From Denitromonas halophila (GTDB taxonomy: Bacteria; Pseudomonadota; Gammaproteobacteria; Burkholderiales; Rhodocyclaceae), in assembly GCF_007625155.1 (NCBI RefSeq), contig NZ_VMNK01000011.1, positions 89,649 through 153,648 of the forward strand: DNA of 64,000 bases, in the 5' to 3' direction. Of this stretch, positions 40,811 through 51,945 are shown piece after piece (positions within the stretch are counted from its first letter, which is position 1; every line of letters starts with the position of its first letter). Below the pieces are notes generated by a model. The model did no database searches. It had not been told where the DNA came from and saw only the letters and a program-made list of their open reading frames with translations. The translations under genes were made by a program, and so were the position numbers.

Positions 40811-40973
40811 TTCATTTCTGACCCACGTCCATCGCGTTGATCAGGAATAACCCCAATCAGCCTAAAGTTATAGCGACGAGCGACGTTAGCTCTCCCAAGT
40901 CGGCATGGCGGCGCCACATCCGTGGCGCTGAGCGAGCTGACACAGCGATTACGTGGTCGGAGGGGAGGGCGTT

Positions 40974-42605
40974 ATGTTTGAACGAATGAAGTTGGTGAAC
41001 CGGCTGGGTGTGCTGGTGTTCTTGGCGGTGCTTGGATTGGTTGTGCTCGGAGCGGATGCTCTCTGGGAAATGCGCTCTGAGCTGCTCGACGCCGAGCAAC
41101 GACGGGCGGAAGACGTTGTTTCCACCTCCGGCTATGTCCTTGAGCACTATCATGCGCTGGAGACCGCTGGCGCGATGAGCCGCGACGAAGCACAAAAGCA
41201 GGCGCTGGCGTCCTTGCGCCGAATCCGGTTCGAAGATGGCAAGAACTATATCTTCGCGTATGACGGCACCGCCACGACTTTGCTGTCGCCGATGAAGCCC
41301 GATACCGAAGGCAAGTCGATGGCGGGCAAAAAAGACCCGAATGGCGTGCCGCTGTTTGACAAGATCGCCGAAGTCGCGCGGACCGGTCAGGCGGCCACGA
41401 TTGACTATTCGTGGCCGCGGACAAGTGGCGGTCCGCCCGAGCCGAAAATTTCTACGGTGAAGAGCTTTGCTCCGTGGGGTTGGGCCTATGGTACGGGTGT
41501 CTATTTGTCCGCCGTCGATGATGCTTTCCATAAAGGTGCCATCAAGACGGGTGGTGTCTGCCTGTTGATACTCGTCGTGATTGTCGTGTCCTCGTTCTTG
41601 GTGGTGCGCAGTATCATTAGTCAGATTGGTGGTGAACCGACCTATGCCGTGCAGGTAATGCAGGCGGTCGCGCAGGGCGATTTGACCGGTACTGTCGAAA
41701 ACAAGGGCGGCGCCAGCAGCTTGCTTGGAACACTTGGAAAAACAGTGGAGCAGCTGCGCACCATGATGGCCGAGATCGGCCACAATGCTGAAGAGGTGGC
41801 CGGCAGCTCGCGCCAGATTGCAGGGGTCGCCCGGGATGTGGCCGAGAAGGCGCATCAGCAGTCGGATGCGACCTCGTCCATCGCGGCGGGGGTCGAGGAA
41901 ATGACAGTCAGCATCAATCACATTTCCGATAGCGCACGCGAGACCAAAGAGAATTCGTCGAACGCTGCCAAGCTTGCCGAACGCGGTGAGGCGCGTGCGA
42001 TGGGCGCGGCCGATGGTATGCGTCGCATCGCCACCACGGTGGATTCGGCGTCCGGCAAGATTCAGGAGTTGGTTGGCCGGGCCAACGAGATCGGGTCGAT
42101 TGCCAACGTGATTAAAGAGATCGCCGCGCAGACCAATCTGCTGGCGCTGAATGCGGCGATTGAAGCGGCGCGTGCCGGCGAACAGGGTCGTGGCTTTGCG
42201 GTGGTGGCCGATGAGGTGCGCGGCCTGGCCGAACGTACGGCGGCGGCGACGGTGCAGATCGAAGGCATGATCCACGGTATTCAGGAAGACACCCACGGCG
42301 CGGTCACCGTCATGGGTTCCGTTGCTGCCGAGGTGAAATCCGGCGTGGATCAGGTACAAGGCGCCGCGGACTCTCTGCGTGAGATTCGCGAAGGGACCAG
42401 CATTGCGCTGGAGCGGATCAGCGACGTGGCCAGCGCGACCACCGAGCAGAGCGCGGCCAGTACGTTGATCGCACAGCAAGTCGAGAACATCGCGGGCATG
42501 GTCGAAGGCACCAGTGATGCGATGCGCAAGACGGTGGAGTCGGTGACGCGACTCGAGAAGCTCTCGTCCGACCTTCACGAGATGGTCGGCCGCTTCCGCT
42601 GCTGA
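40974..42605 (+). CDS. methyl-accepting chemotaxis protein with a single Cache domain
   Basis: 543 residues. Membrane helix at about 12-30, periplasmic sCache_2-type ligand domain (about 35-185, with [13 protein letters not shown] and [15 protein letters not shown]), second membrane helix (about 190-212), HAMP, then the signalling coiled coil whose tip is [20 protein letters not shown] and [18 protein letters not shown]. No CheR-binding pentapeptide at the C-terminus. Ligand unknown. The GGAGGGGAGGG stretch before the ATG at 40974 is a strong ribosome-binding site. A terminator follows. Confidence 0.93.
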   Translation: MFERMKLVNRLGVLVFLAVLGLVVLGADALWEMRSELLDAEQRRAEDVVSTSGYVLEHYHALETAGAMSRDEAQKQALASLRRIRFEDGKNYIFAYDGTATTLLSPMKPDTEGKSMAGKKDPNGVPLFDKIAEVARTGQAATIDYSWPRTSGGPPEPKISTVKSFAPWGWAYGTGVYLSAVDDAFHKGAIKTGGVCLLILVVIVVSSFLVVRSIISQIGGEPTYAVQVMQAVAQGDLTGTVENKGGASSLLGTLGKTVEQLRTMMAEIGHNAEEVAGSSRQIAGVARDVAEKAHQQSDATSSIAAGVEEMTVSINHISDSARETKENSSNAAKLAERGEARAMGAADGMRRIATTVDSASGKIQELVGRANEIGSIANVIKEIAAQTNLLALNAAIEAARAGEQGRGFAVVADEVRGLAERTAAATVQIEGMIHGIQEDTHGAVTVMGSVAAEVKSGVDQVQGAADSLREIREGTSIALERISDVASATTEQSAASTLIAQQVENIAGMVEGTSDAMRKTVESVTRLEKLSSDLHEMVGRFRC

Positions 42606-42646
42606 CCGCTTGAACGGGCTGCGAATCGCGCCCGTAGAAACACAAG

Positions 42647-42678
42647 GCCCCCGTCGTTTTTGAGACGGGGGCTTTTTT
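42647..42678. terminator. bidirectional rho-independent terminator
   Basis: Stem GCCCCCGTC (42647-42655) with GACGGGGGC (42664-42672), loop GTTTTTGA, then TTTTTT. It lies between the convergent chemoreceptor and methyltransferase genes. Confidence 0.85.
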
Positions 42679-42688
42679 GTACCAGCGC

Positions 42689-43531
42689 TCAGGCTGCGAG
42701 GGTGTCGCCGCCGAAAAAGCGCGACTTCAACTCGGTCAGTCCAAGCGTGTCGAGCAGCTCGGCGAGGCGCTCGGCGGGCCGACGACGCGGCAAGTCCTTG
42801 AAGGTGGCGATGATCAGTTCGTTCTTCATCGAGTGTTCCCAGCCGACCAGCTCGGTCACGCTCACCTGGTAGCCGTGGCTCTCGAGCTGCAGGCAACGCA
42901 GCACATTGGTGGCGTGGCTGCCGAACTCGCGGGTGTGGATGGGGTGGCGCCACAGCTCGGTGATGCTGTTCTTCAGCGACTGCTGCTTGTTCTTGCGCAG
43001 CACCGAGGCGACTTCGGCCTGACAGCAGGGCACCAGTACGATGTGCCGGGCGCGCTTTTCGAGCGCAAAGCGGATCGCGTCGTCGGTGGCGGTATTGCAG
43101 GCGTGCAGGGCGGTGACGATGTCGATGTGTTCCGGCAGGCGCTCTGAGGTGATCGATTCGGCGACGGTCAGATTGTAGAAACGCATGCCAGCCGAGAAGC
43201 CGAGCTTGTCGGCCAGGCGGCGCGAACTGGCGACCAGTTCATCGCGGGTCTCGACGCCATAGATCTTGCCGGCCGCCGCCTGCGTCTTGAAGAACAGGTC
43301 GTAGAGGATGAAGCCCAGGTAGGACTTGCCAGCGCCGTGGTCCACCAGCTGGATATCCGGCCGCGTGGCCAGCGCCTCGGTGAGCAAGGGCTCGATGAAC
43401 TGGTAGAGGTGATAGACCTGCTTGAGCTTGCGCCGGCTGTCCTGGTTCATCTTGCCCTCTCGGGTCAGGATGTGCAGGTGCTTGAGCAACTCGATGGATT
43501 GGTCTGGATGGATTTCAGGATGCGATGACAT
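42689..43531 (-). CDS. SAM-dependent methyltransferase-like protein
   Basis: 280 residues. A Rossmann methyltransferase core is seen: motif I region LVDHGAGKSYLGFILYDLFF (about 63), GVETRDELV, then VTALHACNTATDDAIRFAL and LVPCCQAEVASVLRK, the last two typical of the Methyltransf_32 type (CC-containing loop). Substrate unknown; relatives have been linked to RNA or glutathione-S-transferase-like proteins. The minus frame stays open far upstream through htpG, but the ATG at 43531 clears the htpG gene and gives a normal protein. Divergent from htpG. Confidence 0.75.
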   Translation of the reverse strand: MSSHPEIHPDQSIELLKHLHILTREGKMNQDSRRKLKQVYHLYQFIEPLLTEALATRPDIQLVDHGAGKSYLGFILYDLFFKTQAAAGKIYGVETRDELVASSRRLADKLGFSAGMRFYNLTVAESITSERLPEHIDIVTALHACNTATDDAIRFALEKRARHIVLVPCCQAEVASVLRKNKQQSLKNSITELWRHPIHTREFGSHATNVLRCLQLESHGYQVSVTELVGWEHSMKNELIIATFKDLPRRRPAERLAELLDTLGLTELKSRFFGGDTLAA

Positions 43532-43660
43532 GGGCGGGGCTCGGGTGCGCTGGAGGGCGATTCTACCGCGCCGGGGCTTTGTTGATTCCCGGCTCTTGAA
43601 AGCGGGTGGGGCAGCCCCAATGTTGAACGAGTCCATTTCTTGTGTCACGGAGAGCCAACG

Positions 43661-45586
<1,926 letters not shown>

Positions 45587-45589
45587 ACA

Positions 45590-45665
45590 CACCATGGCCG
45601 CCCCGGGGGGGCGGCCATGGTGCCCTTCGACCGCCCCGGCGCGCCTGTTGTGGCGCCGGGGCGGT
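45590..45665. terminator. two long GC-rich hairpins between htpG and the PEP-CTERM gene
   Basis: First: a 15-bp perfect stem, 45590-45604 with 45608-45622, loop GGG. Second: ACCGCCCCGGCGC (45630-45642) with GCGCCGGGGCGGT (45653-45665). Neither has a long T-run, but their position between convergent stops suggests transcription end sites for both genes. Confidence 0.55.
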
Positions 45666-45670
45666 GTTCG

Positions 45671-46369
45671 TTAACGGTGGCTGCGGCGGCGGGCGATGAA
45701 GCCCATCATGCCCAGACCGGCCAGCATCAATGCGTAGGATTCCGGCTCCGGCACGGCCGCCGCGAACTGGATGGTGGCATGGTCCGGCGCGGAGATGCGC
45801 AGATCGTCGATCCAGAAGTCGGTGCGATCCGACGTTCCGCCTGAGGTCATGCTGTAGAGGCGGGCCTCGATGACCAGACCGTCGGTGGCGCCACCGTCGA
45901 AGGTCCAGGTATTGCTCAGTTCGCTCCAGCCGCTGCCATCCGTGTAGGTGTTGCTGCCGCCGGCCGACTTGACATAGCTGTTGATGTCGGCGGCGTCGGC
46001 ATAGTGCCCCCAGATGCGCAGCGACGGGTTGGTGCCGGCCGAGTTGTCGTAGCCCCAGAAGCTGGCGCTGACCAGGTCGCCGGCTTGCAGGCCGGTGACG
46101 AAGGCGAGATAGGCCTGCGGCGTGCCGCCAAGCGGCGCTTCCGCCACATGCAGGAAGCGGCTGCCCGAACGCGCACCGCTCACGCTGTAGCTGCTGGCGC
46201 CGTCGCTGCCGGACTGCGATCCGCTGACATTGGTGGCGTCGGCCAGGTTGCCAAAGCTGCCGAGAATCGTACCGACGCCATCCTCCCAGCCATAGTCGAG
46301 GCTCTGGAGGGCATAGGCCTGACTGGTGGCGAGCGCCACACCAGCGGCGATCAGGGTTTTGACGAGCAT
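45671..46369 (-). CDS. PEP-CTERM sorting-domain protein
   Basis: 232 residues. Signal peptide at the N-terminus (MLVKTLIAAGVALATSQAYA) and a C-terminal PEP-CTERM signal (VPEPESYALMLAGLGMMGF then ARRRSHR), so it is exported and handled by an exosortase encoded elsewhere. The middle is a Ser/Gly/Thr-rich beta-type domain with no recognised enzyme motif. The ATG at 46369 is preceded by AGGAGAC; the upstream frame to 46447 is rejected. Divergent from another PEP-CTERM gene, a secreted nuclease. Confidence 0.88.
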   Translation of the reverse strand: MLVKTLIAAGVALATSQAYALQSLDYGWEDGVGTILGSFGNLADATNVSGSQSGSDGASSYSVSGARSGSRFLHVAEAPLGGTPQAYLAFVTGLQAGDLVSASFWGYDNSAGTNPSLRIWGHYADAADINSYVKSAGGSNTYTDGSGWSELSNTWTFDGGATDGLVIEARLYSMTSGGTSDRTDFWIDDLRISAPDHATIQFAAAVPEPESYALMLAGLGMMGFIARRRSHR

Positions 46370-46639
46370 GAAAAGTCTCCTGCGAAATCGTGGGATCGAA
46401 CGGGCTGTTCCGGTGCAGTCATCCTCCCGTAGGCGCTTTTCAGGCATATACGCGTCGGGCCGGGCGTCGATGGCTCCATTGGACTAATCGCCGCGCCGCG
46501 AATGTCATATGCTCTTGTCTTTGCCGCTGAGCGATGGGGTGGATAGCTCCATCGGATCATCACGTGGCCGGGACGGCGCAGCCCCCGTGTCATCCTGTGG
46601 CGCTCAAATGGCGATTTCTTGTCCGATCAGGAGTGTTGA
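46370..46639. promoter_or_regulatory. divergent promoter region of two PEP-CTERM genes with a repeated motif
   Basis: 270 bases between divergent genes. A motif occurs twice in the same orientation: GATGGCTCCATTGGACTAATC (from 46469; 21 bases, here quoted as GATGGCTCCATTGGAC) and GATAGCTCCATCGGATCATC (46542-46561). Both contain the symmetrical core TCCAnyGGA. They may bind a regulator shared by both genes. No sigma-54 or clear sigma-70 promoter was identified. Confidence 0.45.
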
Positions 46640-48511
46640 ATGTTTCCGTTCCGCTTGAAGCCGCTCGTAGGGGCCTGCCTGCTGTGTGTTGGCGCCTCAT
46701 CCCATGCCCTGACGATTGGCGAGATTCAGGGCGAAAGCCACCTGTCCGCCTATCAGGGGCAAACCGTCGGTGGAGTCGATGGCATCGTCACGGCCGTCGA
46801 TGCGCGGGGTTTCTGGATGCAGGACGTCATCCCGGACGGCAACGCGCTGACTTCGGACGGGCTCTATGTGTTTACCAACAGCCGCGGACGACCGACGGTC
46901 GGCGATCGTGTGCTGGTGAGCGGCCGGGTGGATGAATACCGGCCCGGCGGCGCAGCGAACAACCTGACCATCACCGAGTTGAACACCAGCTTCGGCGCGC
47001 ATGCCTGGACGCTGCAGTCGCGTGGCAATGCCTTGCCCGCGGCGATCCAGATCGGCAATGCGGGCGTGCTGGCGCCCACCACGTCCATTGCGCCCGACGT
47101 CGGCAATGTGGAAACGAGCGGCCATCGTCTGGCGCCGAGCCTGTACGCCATGGATTTCTACGAAAGCCTGGAGGGCATGCGGGTCAGCATGGCGTCGGCC
47201 GCCGTGGTGGGGCCGAACGCCAAATTCGGCGAGATTGCGGTGATCTCGCACGACCAGCTTGGCGCCACGCTGAGCAACGCCCGAGGGGTCGCCACCGTGC
47301 AGAGCGACAACTTCAATCCGCACCGGTTGATTGTGGACGATGCGCTGCGCAGCACACCGATCGTCAATGTGGGTGACTCGCTGGCGAACTTGACCGGCGT
47401 GATGCACTACAGCTTCTCGAACTACAAGCTGAACCTGACCGACGCGCCCATCGTGACCCACGGCAATCTGCTGCCGGAAGCGGTCGCGCCGGTGGCGCCG
47501 AACCGCCTCGCCATCGCCTCGTACAACGTCGAAAACCTCGCCGGTAACGCTGCACAGACGCGCTTTGACAGCATTGCCGGCCAGATCGTCGGCAATCTCG
47601 GTTCGCCGCAGCTCATCGCCCTGCAGGAAGTGCAGGACAACAACGGTGCGACGGACAACGGCACCACGGCCGCGGACCAATCGCTCGATCGCCTGACCCA
47701 GGCCGTTCGCGACGCCGGTGGCCGCGACTATGGCTACGTGGTGATCGACCCGCTCGACAAGACCGATGGTGGCCAGCCGGGCGGCAACATCCGCAACGCC
47801 TTTTTGTACGACAAAAGCGTGGTCAGCTTCGCCGGTGGGCTAGGCGGAGCGACCGAGGCCATCGGTGTGCTGCCCGATGGCACCCTGACGCTCGACGCCG
47901 GCCGCGTCGATCCGGGCAATGCGGCCTTCGTCGACAGCCGCAAGCCGCTTGCCGCGCAGTTTCGGATCAACGGCGAAAACTTCGTCTTGGTGAACAACCA
48001 CTTCAGCTCGAAGGGCGGTGACGAGCCGCTGTTCGGGCCGGACCAGCTGCCCGAGCGCGGCAGTGACGCGGCACGCCTCGAACAGGCGCAAGCGGTGGCG
48101 GATTTCGTCGGCGACCTGCTGGCAGCCGACGCCGGTGCGCGGGTGATCGTGCTGGGCGACCTGAACGACTTTCAGTTCGCGGACACGCTGGCGCCTTTGA
48201 GCGCCGCGGGGCTGCTCAATCTGACCGACACCCTGCCGGAAGGCGAACGCTACACCTACATCTATGAGGGCAACGCGCAGGCGCTCGACCACATGTTCGT
48301 GTCGGCGGCACTGCTGGCCAATGCCTCGTTGAGCTACGATATCGTTCATGCCAACGCGGAATTTGCCAACCAGATCTCGGACCACGATCCGCTGTTGCTG
48401 ACGATTGCCATGCCGGTGCCGGAGCCCGAAACCTATGCGTTGATGATGTCGGGGCTGGGTGTCGTGGGTGCGATCGGGCGCCGCCGACGCCGGGCATTGT
48501 CGGCCCGTTGA
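46640..48511 (+). CDS. secreted ExeM/NucH-like nuclease with PEP-CTERM signal
   Basis: 623 residues. Signal peptide (MFPFRLKPLVGACLLCVGAS then SHA), an OB-fold-like region (about 25-270) and an endonuclease/exonuclease/phosphatase domain: ASYNVENLAGN at about 293, IALQEVQDNNG, VNNHFSSKGGDEPLFGP, VIVLGDLNDFQFADTL and NQISDHDPLLLT with the catalytic His. The C-terminus VPEPETYALMMSGLGVVG plus RRRRR is a PEP-CTERM signal. It probably degrades extracellular DNA in the matrix or on the surface. ATG at 46640 behind AGGAGTGTTGA. Confidence 0.88.
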   Translation: MFPFRLKPLVGACLLCVGASSHALTIGEIQGESHLSAYQGQTVGGVDGIVTAVDARGFWMQDVIPDGNALTSDGLYVFTNSRGRPTVGDRVLVSGRVDEYRPGGAANNLTITELNTSFGAHAWTLQSRGNALPAAIQIGNAGVLAPTTSIAPDVGNVETSGHRLAPSLYAMDFYESLEGMRVSMASAAVVGPNAKFGEIAVISHDQLGATLSNARGVATVQSDNFNPHRLIVDDALRSTPIVNVGDSLANLTGVMHYSFSNYKLNLTDAPIVTHGNLLPEAVAPVAPNRLAIASYNVENLAGNAAQTRFDSIAGQIVGNLGSPQLIALQEVQDNNGATDNGTTAADQSLDRLTQAVRDAGGRDYGYVVIDPLDKTDGGQPGGNIRNAFLYDKSVVSFAGGLGGATEAIGVLPDGTLTLDAGRVDPGNAAFVDSRKPLAAQFRINGENFVLVNNHFSSKGGDEPLFGPDQLPERGSDAARLEQAQAVADFVGDLLAADAGARVIVLGDLNDFQFADTLAPLSAAGLLNLTDTLPEGERYTYIYEGNAQALDHMFVSAALLANASLSYDIVHANAEFANQISDHDPLLLTIAMPVPEPETYALMMSGLGVVGAIGRRRRRALSAR

Positions 48512-48515
48512 AGGT

Positions 48516-50036
48516 TCAGCTTGTCGGTTTGGGCGACGCGGGCGGTGTGTTTGCGTCGTCAGTCGAGGGCGGCACGTCGTCCGCCGCCGGATGAGGCGGG
48601 TCGTGTTCGGCTGCGGCGACCGACTCTGGCTCGACGTCGCTGTCACTTGTGGCCGCTTTGCGCTCCTTCTCCTCATGCGTGAGACGTTTGAGCATGTCGA
48701 TGGCCAGCGCATCGTAGAGCGGCACGGGCGCGACCGAGCGTGAGAAGCCTTGCGCAATCACCGCAGCGCTCATGAGCGGTAGCAACATCTGATGGTTGGC
48801 CGTCATTTCCATGACGATGACAAAAGAGGTGATTGGCGACTGGGTAATGCCAGCCAGAAAGGCCACGGTACCGAGCACCAGAATGGCGGGATTGTGGTCG
48901 ATGCCAAGCATGAGGGCCACATTGGCACCCAGACCGGCGCCAATGGCCAGTGCGGGCGCAAAGATGCCACCGGGAATGCCGCTGATGAAGGCGATCCAGA
49001 TGACCGCAGCCTTGGCGAACATGAAGTAGATCGGCAGACCGGCCGTGCCTTCCAGTGCGGCTTTGGATTCGGCATAGCCGGTGCCCCAGGTCATGCCGCC
49101 GGTCGATAGGCCGATGATGGCGGTGGCCAGCCCGCAAGCGGCGGCAAAGGCAACGGGGCGTTCGCGCTTGAACCAGCCAACGCGGCCAGGCAGACCGCGC
49201 GAGGAGGCGATCAGCAAGCGGGTGGAAATGCCGCCGGCCAGACCACCGAGGATGCCGCACAACAGCACCGGCCAGAGTCCATCCGGCCAGCCCACGGCGG
49301 CCGGCGTACGGCCGAAGTAAGTGTAGTTGCCCAGCGTGGCCAGTGACATCAGACCAGCAAAGATCACCGCGACCAGCGTGGTGCTGTTGGCGCGAAACGC
49401 GCGATAGCGCGAGAGCTCTTCAATGGCGAACATGATGCCGCCCAGCGGTGTGTTGAAGGCCGAGGCCACGCCAGCGCCGCCGCCGGCGACGATCAGGTCT
49501 TTGGTTGGGGCGATACGGCCGTTTTTGCGCTTGCCGCTGAGGAGGTTGAGGATTGATGCCCCAACCTGCACCGAGGGGCCCTCGCGGCCGATGGATGCGC
49601 CCGACAGCAAACCGACCAGGGTGAGGATGATCTTGCCGAAGATGATGCGAACCGACAGCAGCCGCTTTCGGATGGCGCTGTCTTCAGTCAGTGAGGCGGC
49701 GATGGCCTGCGGGATGCCGCTGCCTTCGCAGCCGGGAAAGAATCGCCGGGTGAGCCAGCTGATCAGTGCAAATCCGGCCGGCGCGATGAGCAGGCTTGAC
49801 CACCACGCCAGATGCACAAGCTCGGCGTGCACTTCAATCGCCAGATCGGCGCCAATGGCAAAAACAATGGCGGCCAGTCCGGCGAGCAGTGCGATGCCAA
49901 CGAACAGGATGCGATTCTGCCAGCGGCCGAACGACAGCCAAGGCATGGCGACGCGGAAACCACTGCGCGTGAATCGGGTAATAAAGGCGCGGAATTTGCC
50001 GCCGGATGAACTATTGGGAGAGCCGTTTTTCGGCAT
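48516..50036 (-). CDS. ClC-family chloride channel/exchanger
   Basis: 506 residues with about ten membrane helices. Selectivity-filter segments are intact: GCEGSGIPQA, SIGREGPSVQVGA with the gating Glu, and SGIPGGIFAPALAIGAGLG. The gating Glu suggests a proton-coupled exchanger, but the second proton glutamate cannot be assigned by eye. The C-terminal 55 residues are polar and acidic (SDVEPESVAAAEHD). It ends five bases from the convergent nuclease gene. Confidence 0.9.
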   Translation of the reverse strand: MPKNGSPNSSSGGKFRAFITRFTRSGFRVAMPWLSFGRWQNRILFVGIALLAGLAAIVFAIGADLAIEVHAELVHLAWWSSLLIAPAGFALISWLTRRFFPGCEGSGIPQAIAASLTEDSAIRKRLLSVRIIFGKIILTLVGLLSGASIGREGPSVQVGASILNLLSGKRKNGRIAPTKDLIVAGGGAGVASAFNTPLGGIMFAIEELSRYRAFRANSTTLVAVIFAGLMSLATLGNYTYFGRTPAAVGWPDGLWPVLLCGILGGLAGGISTRLLIASSRGLPGRVGWFKRERPVAFAAACGLATAIIGLSTGGMTWGTGYAESKAALEGTAGLPIYFMFAKAAVIWIAFISGIPGGIFAPALAIGAGLGANVALMLGIDHNPAILVLGTVAFLAGITQSPITSFVIVMEMTANHQMLLPLMSAAVIAQGFSRSVAPVPLYDALAIDMLKRLTHEEKERKAATSDSDVEPESVAAAEHDPPHPAADDVPPSTDDANTPPASPKPTS

Positions 50037-50163
50037 TCTGTCTGTTTTTGGATCCGGGTTTGGGGGTAAATGGCGGGACCGGACAAGCTTACCATGCCCC
50101 GCCCCGCATTTTTATGCCGCCCCGGCCGCTAAGGCGCTCCCGTCAAGGATGACAGGCCGGCGG

Positions 50164-50760
50164 TCATTGGCTGATCGCCAGCCACAGGGCGGTGCCCGCG
50201 AGGGCGATGCCCATGACGGTGTCAAAGCGGCGACGACGAACCGGATCCGCGAGGTGATGGCGGATGGAAGATCCCGCGCCAGCCCAGCACGCAATGCATG
50301 GCAGGTTGGCGATGGCGGCCACGAGTGCCACTTGTGCAATGGCCGCTTCGGGTGTCATGTGGGTTGGCAGAAAGGCGGCGTTGATGGTGAGCGCCATCAT
50401 CCACGCTTTTGGGTTCACCCACTGGAACAAGGCGGCACCCACGAAGCTGAGCGGTTGGCCGGCGGCGCTTTTTGCCAGAGCATTCTGTGGCAGCAGCAAA
50501 CGTAGCGCCAGCCAGAGCAGGTAACCGACCGCGAGCACACGCATCACGATCGTGACCGTCGGGTATTGGTGGATCAGTGTGGCAATGCCGGCACCGACGA
50601 GCGCAATCTGGACCGCCAGACCGCCGCTGATACCCAACATATGGGGCACGGTGGCACGAAAACCTGCACTCGCACCGGCGGTGGCGAGCATGATGTTGTT
50701 GGGGCCCGGCGTGATCGAGGCGATGACGACGAAGCTCAGCAAGGGGATCAGTTCAAGCAT
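50164..50760 (-). CDS. LysE/RhtB-family exporter
   Basis: 198 residues, six membrane helices. The N-terminal signature SFVVIASITPGPNNIMLATAGASAG is cut here to SITPGPNNIMLA and is typical of the family; FQWVNPKAWMMAL is a second. Members export amino acids or related metabolites. Stands alone between the ClC gene (same strand) and the divergent dehydrogenase. Confidence 0.9.
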   Translation of the reverse strand: MLELIPLLSFVVIASITPGPNNIMLATAGASAGFRATVPHMLGISGGLAVQIALVGAGIATLIHQYPTVTIVMRVLAVGYLLWLALRLLLPQNALAKSAAGQPLSFVGAALFQWVNPKAWMMALTINAAFLPTHMTPEAAIAQVALVAAIANLPCIACWAGAGSSIRHHLADPVRRRRFDTVMGIALAGTALWLAISQ

Positions 50761-50971
50761 GGCGAAACCTCTGGCAGCGTGTTTGTGTCAGTGTGCGCAA
50801 GGTAGGCGTCGCGCGCCCGGCAAGCTTTGGTGGGTAGACGAGACGTTGGCCCGGTGCGTTGACCGGGCCAGTTGTGTGTTTGGCAGATGCGACGAACTGG
50901 GGTAAAGTTTTGCCATACGCAGCGGTATGGATGGGTTGCGTTCAGACAGCATCTTTTTCGTGGAGAAGAGA

Positions 50972-51820
50972 ATGGATATCAAGAGAATCGGGGTCGTGGG
51001 TTCCGGCACCATGGGTAATGGCATTGCCCAGGCTTTCGCCGTTGCCGGTGTCAGCGTGGTCATGACCGACATCGCCCAGGCCGCGCTGGATAAAGCGGTT
51101 GCAACGATTTCGGGCAGCCTCGATCGCCTGATCAAAAAAGAGAAGATGACCGCAGAGGCGAAACAGGCCGCGCTGGCGCTGGTCGAAACCTCCACCGATC
51201 TGGCAGCCCTGTCGGATTGCGACCTGATTGTTGAGGCCGCCACCGAAAACCTCGACATCAAACTCAAGCTGTTTGCTCAGCTCGACCAGATCGCCCGTGC
51301 CGACGCCGTGCTGGCTTCGAATACCTCGTCCATTTCGATCACCAAGCTGGCCGCGGCGACTGGTCGCCCGGCGCAGGTGATCGGCATGCACTTTTTCAAC
51401 CCGGTGCCGATGATGGCGCTGGTTGAGTTGATTCGTGGCCTGCAAACCAGCGACGCCACCTATGCCCTCACCGAGAGCGCCGTGGCCAGGGTCGGCAAGA
51501 CGCCGATCCAGGTGCGCAACAGCGCCGGTTTCGTGGTCAATCGCATGTTGTGCCCGATGATCAACGAGGCGATCTTCACTTTGCAGGAAGGCCTGGCCTC
51601 GGCCGAAGACATCGACACCGCGATGAAGCTCGGTGCAAACCACCCCATCGGCCCGCTCGCGCTGTGCGACCTGATCGGTCTGGATGTGCAGCTGGCAGTG
51701 ATGCAGGTCTTGTTTGAAGGCTTCAAGGATCCTAAGTATCGTCCGGCGCCGTTGCTGGTCGAAATGGTCGAAGCCGGCTATCTCGGTCGCAAGACCGGCA
51801 AGGGCTTCTTCACTTACTAA
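50972..51820 (+). CDS. hbd: 3-hydroxybutyryl-CoA / 3-hydroxyacyl-CoA dehydrogenase
   Basis: 282 residues. NAD-binding Rossmann motif [16 protein letters not shown] at the N-terminus, [15 protein letters not shown] with the catalytic Ser region, and [16 protein letters not shown] with the catalytic His; the C-terminal domain contains [15 protein letters not shown] and [10 protein letters not shown]. Oxidises 3-hydroxyacyl-CoA to 3-ketoacyl-CoA. GGAGAAGAG precedes the ATG at 50972. It could feed the polyhydroxybutyrate pathway encoded 6 kb downstream, which is inference. Confidence 0.92.
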   Translation: MDIKRIGVVGSGTMGNGIAQAFAVAGVSVVMTDIAQAALDKAVATISGSLDRLIKKEKMTAEAKQAALALVETSTDLAALSDCDLIVEAATENLDIKLKLFAQLDQIARADAVLASNTSSISITKLAAATGRPAQVIGMHFFNPVPMMALVELIRGLQTSDATYALTESAVARVGKTPIQVRNSAGFVVNRMLCPMINEAIFTLQEGLASAEDIDTAMKLGANHPIGPLALCDLIGLDVQLAVMQVLFEGFKDPKYRPAPLLVEMVEAGYLGRKTGKGFFTY

Positions 51821-51945
51821 GCGCCTTGAATTCGCCCGGCGCAATGCCGGGCGATGCCTGTGTCACAAAAGGATTGTTCGCAATCCGTTATCATCACGCC
51901 ATATTTGACGCCGCGCGCGTGTGCGGCCGTATCGTGGAGTGATTG

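Noticed and set aside
51833..51853. Hairpin CGCCCGGC / GCCGGGCG after the 3-hydroxyacyl-CoA dehydrogenase gene as a terminator
   Set aside because: The stem is good but no T-run follows, so it is not listed as an intrinsic terminator.
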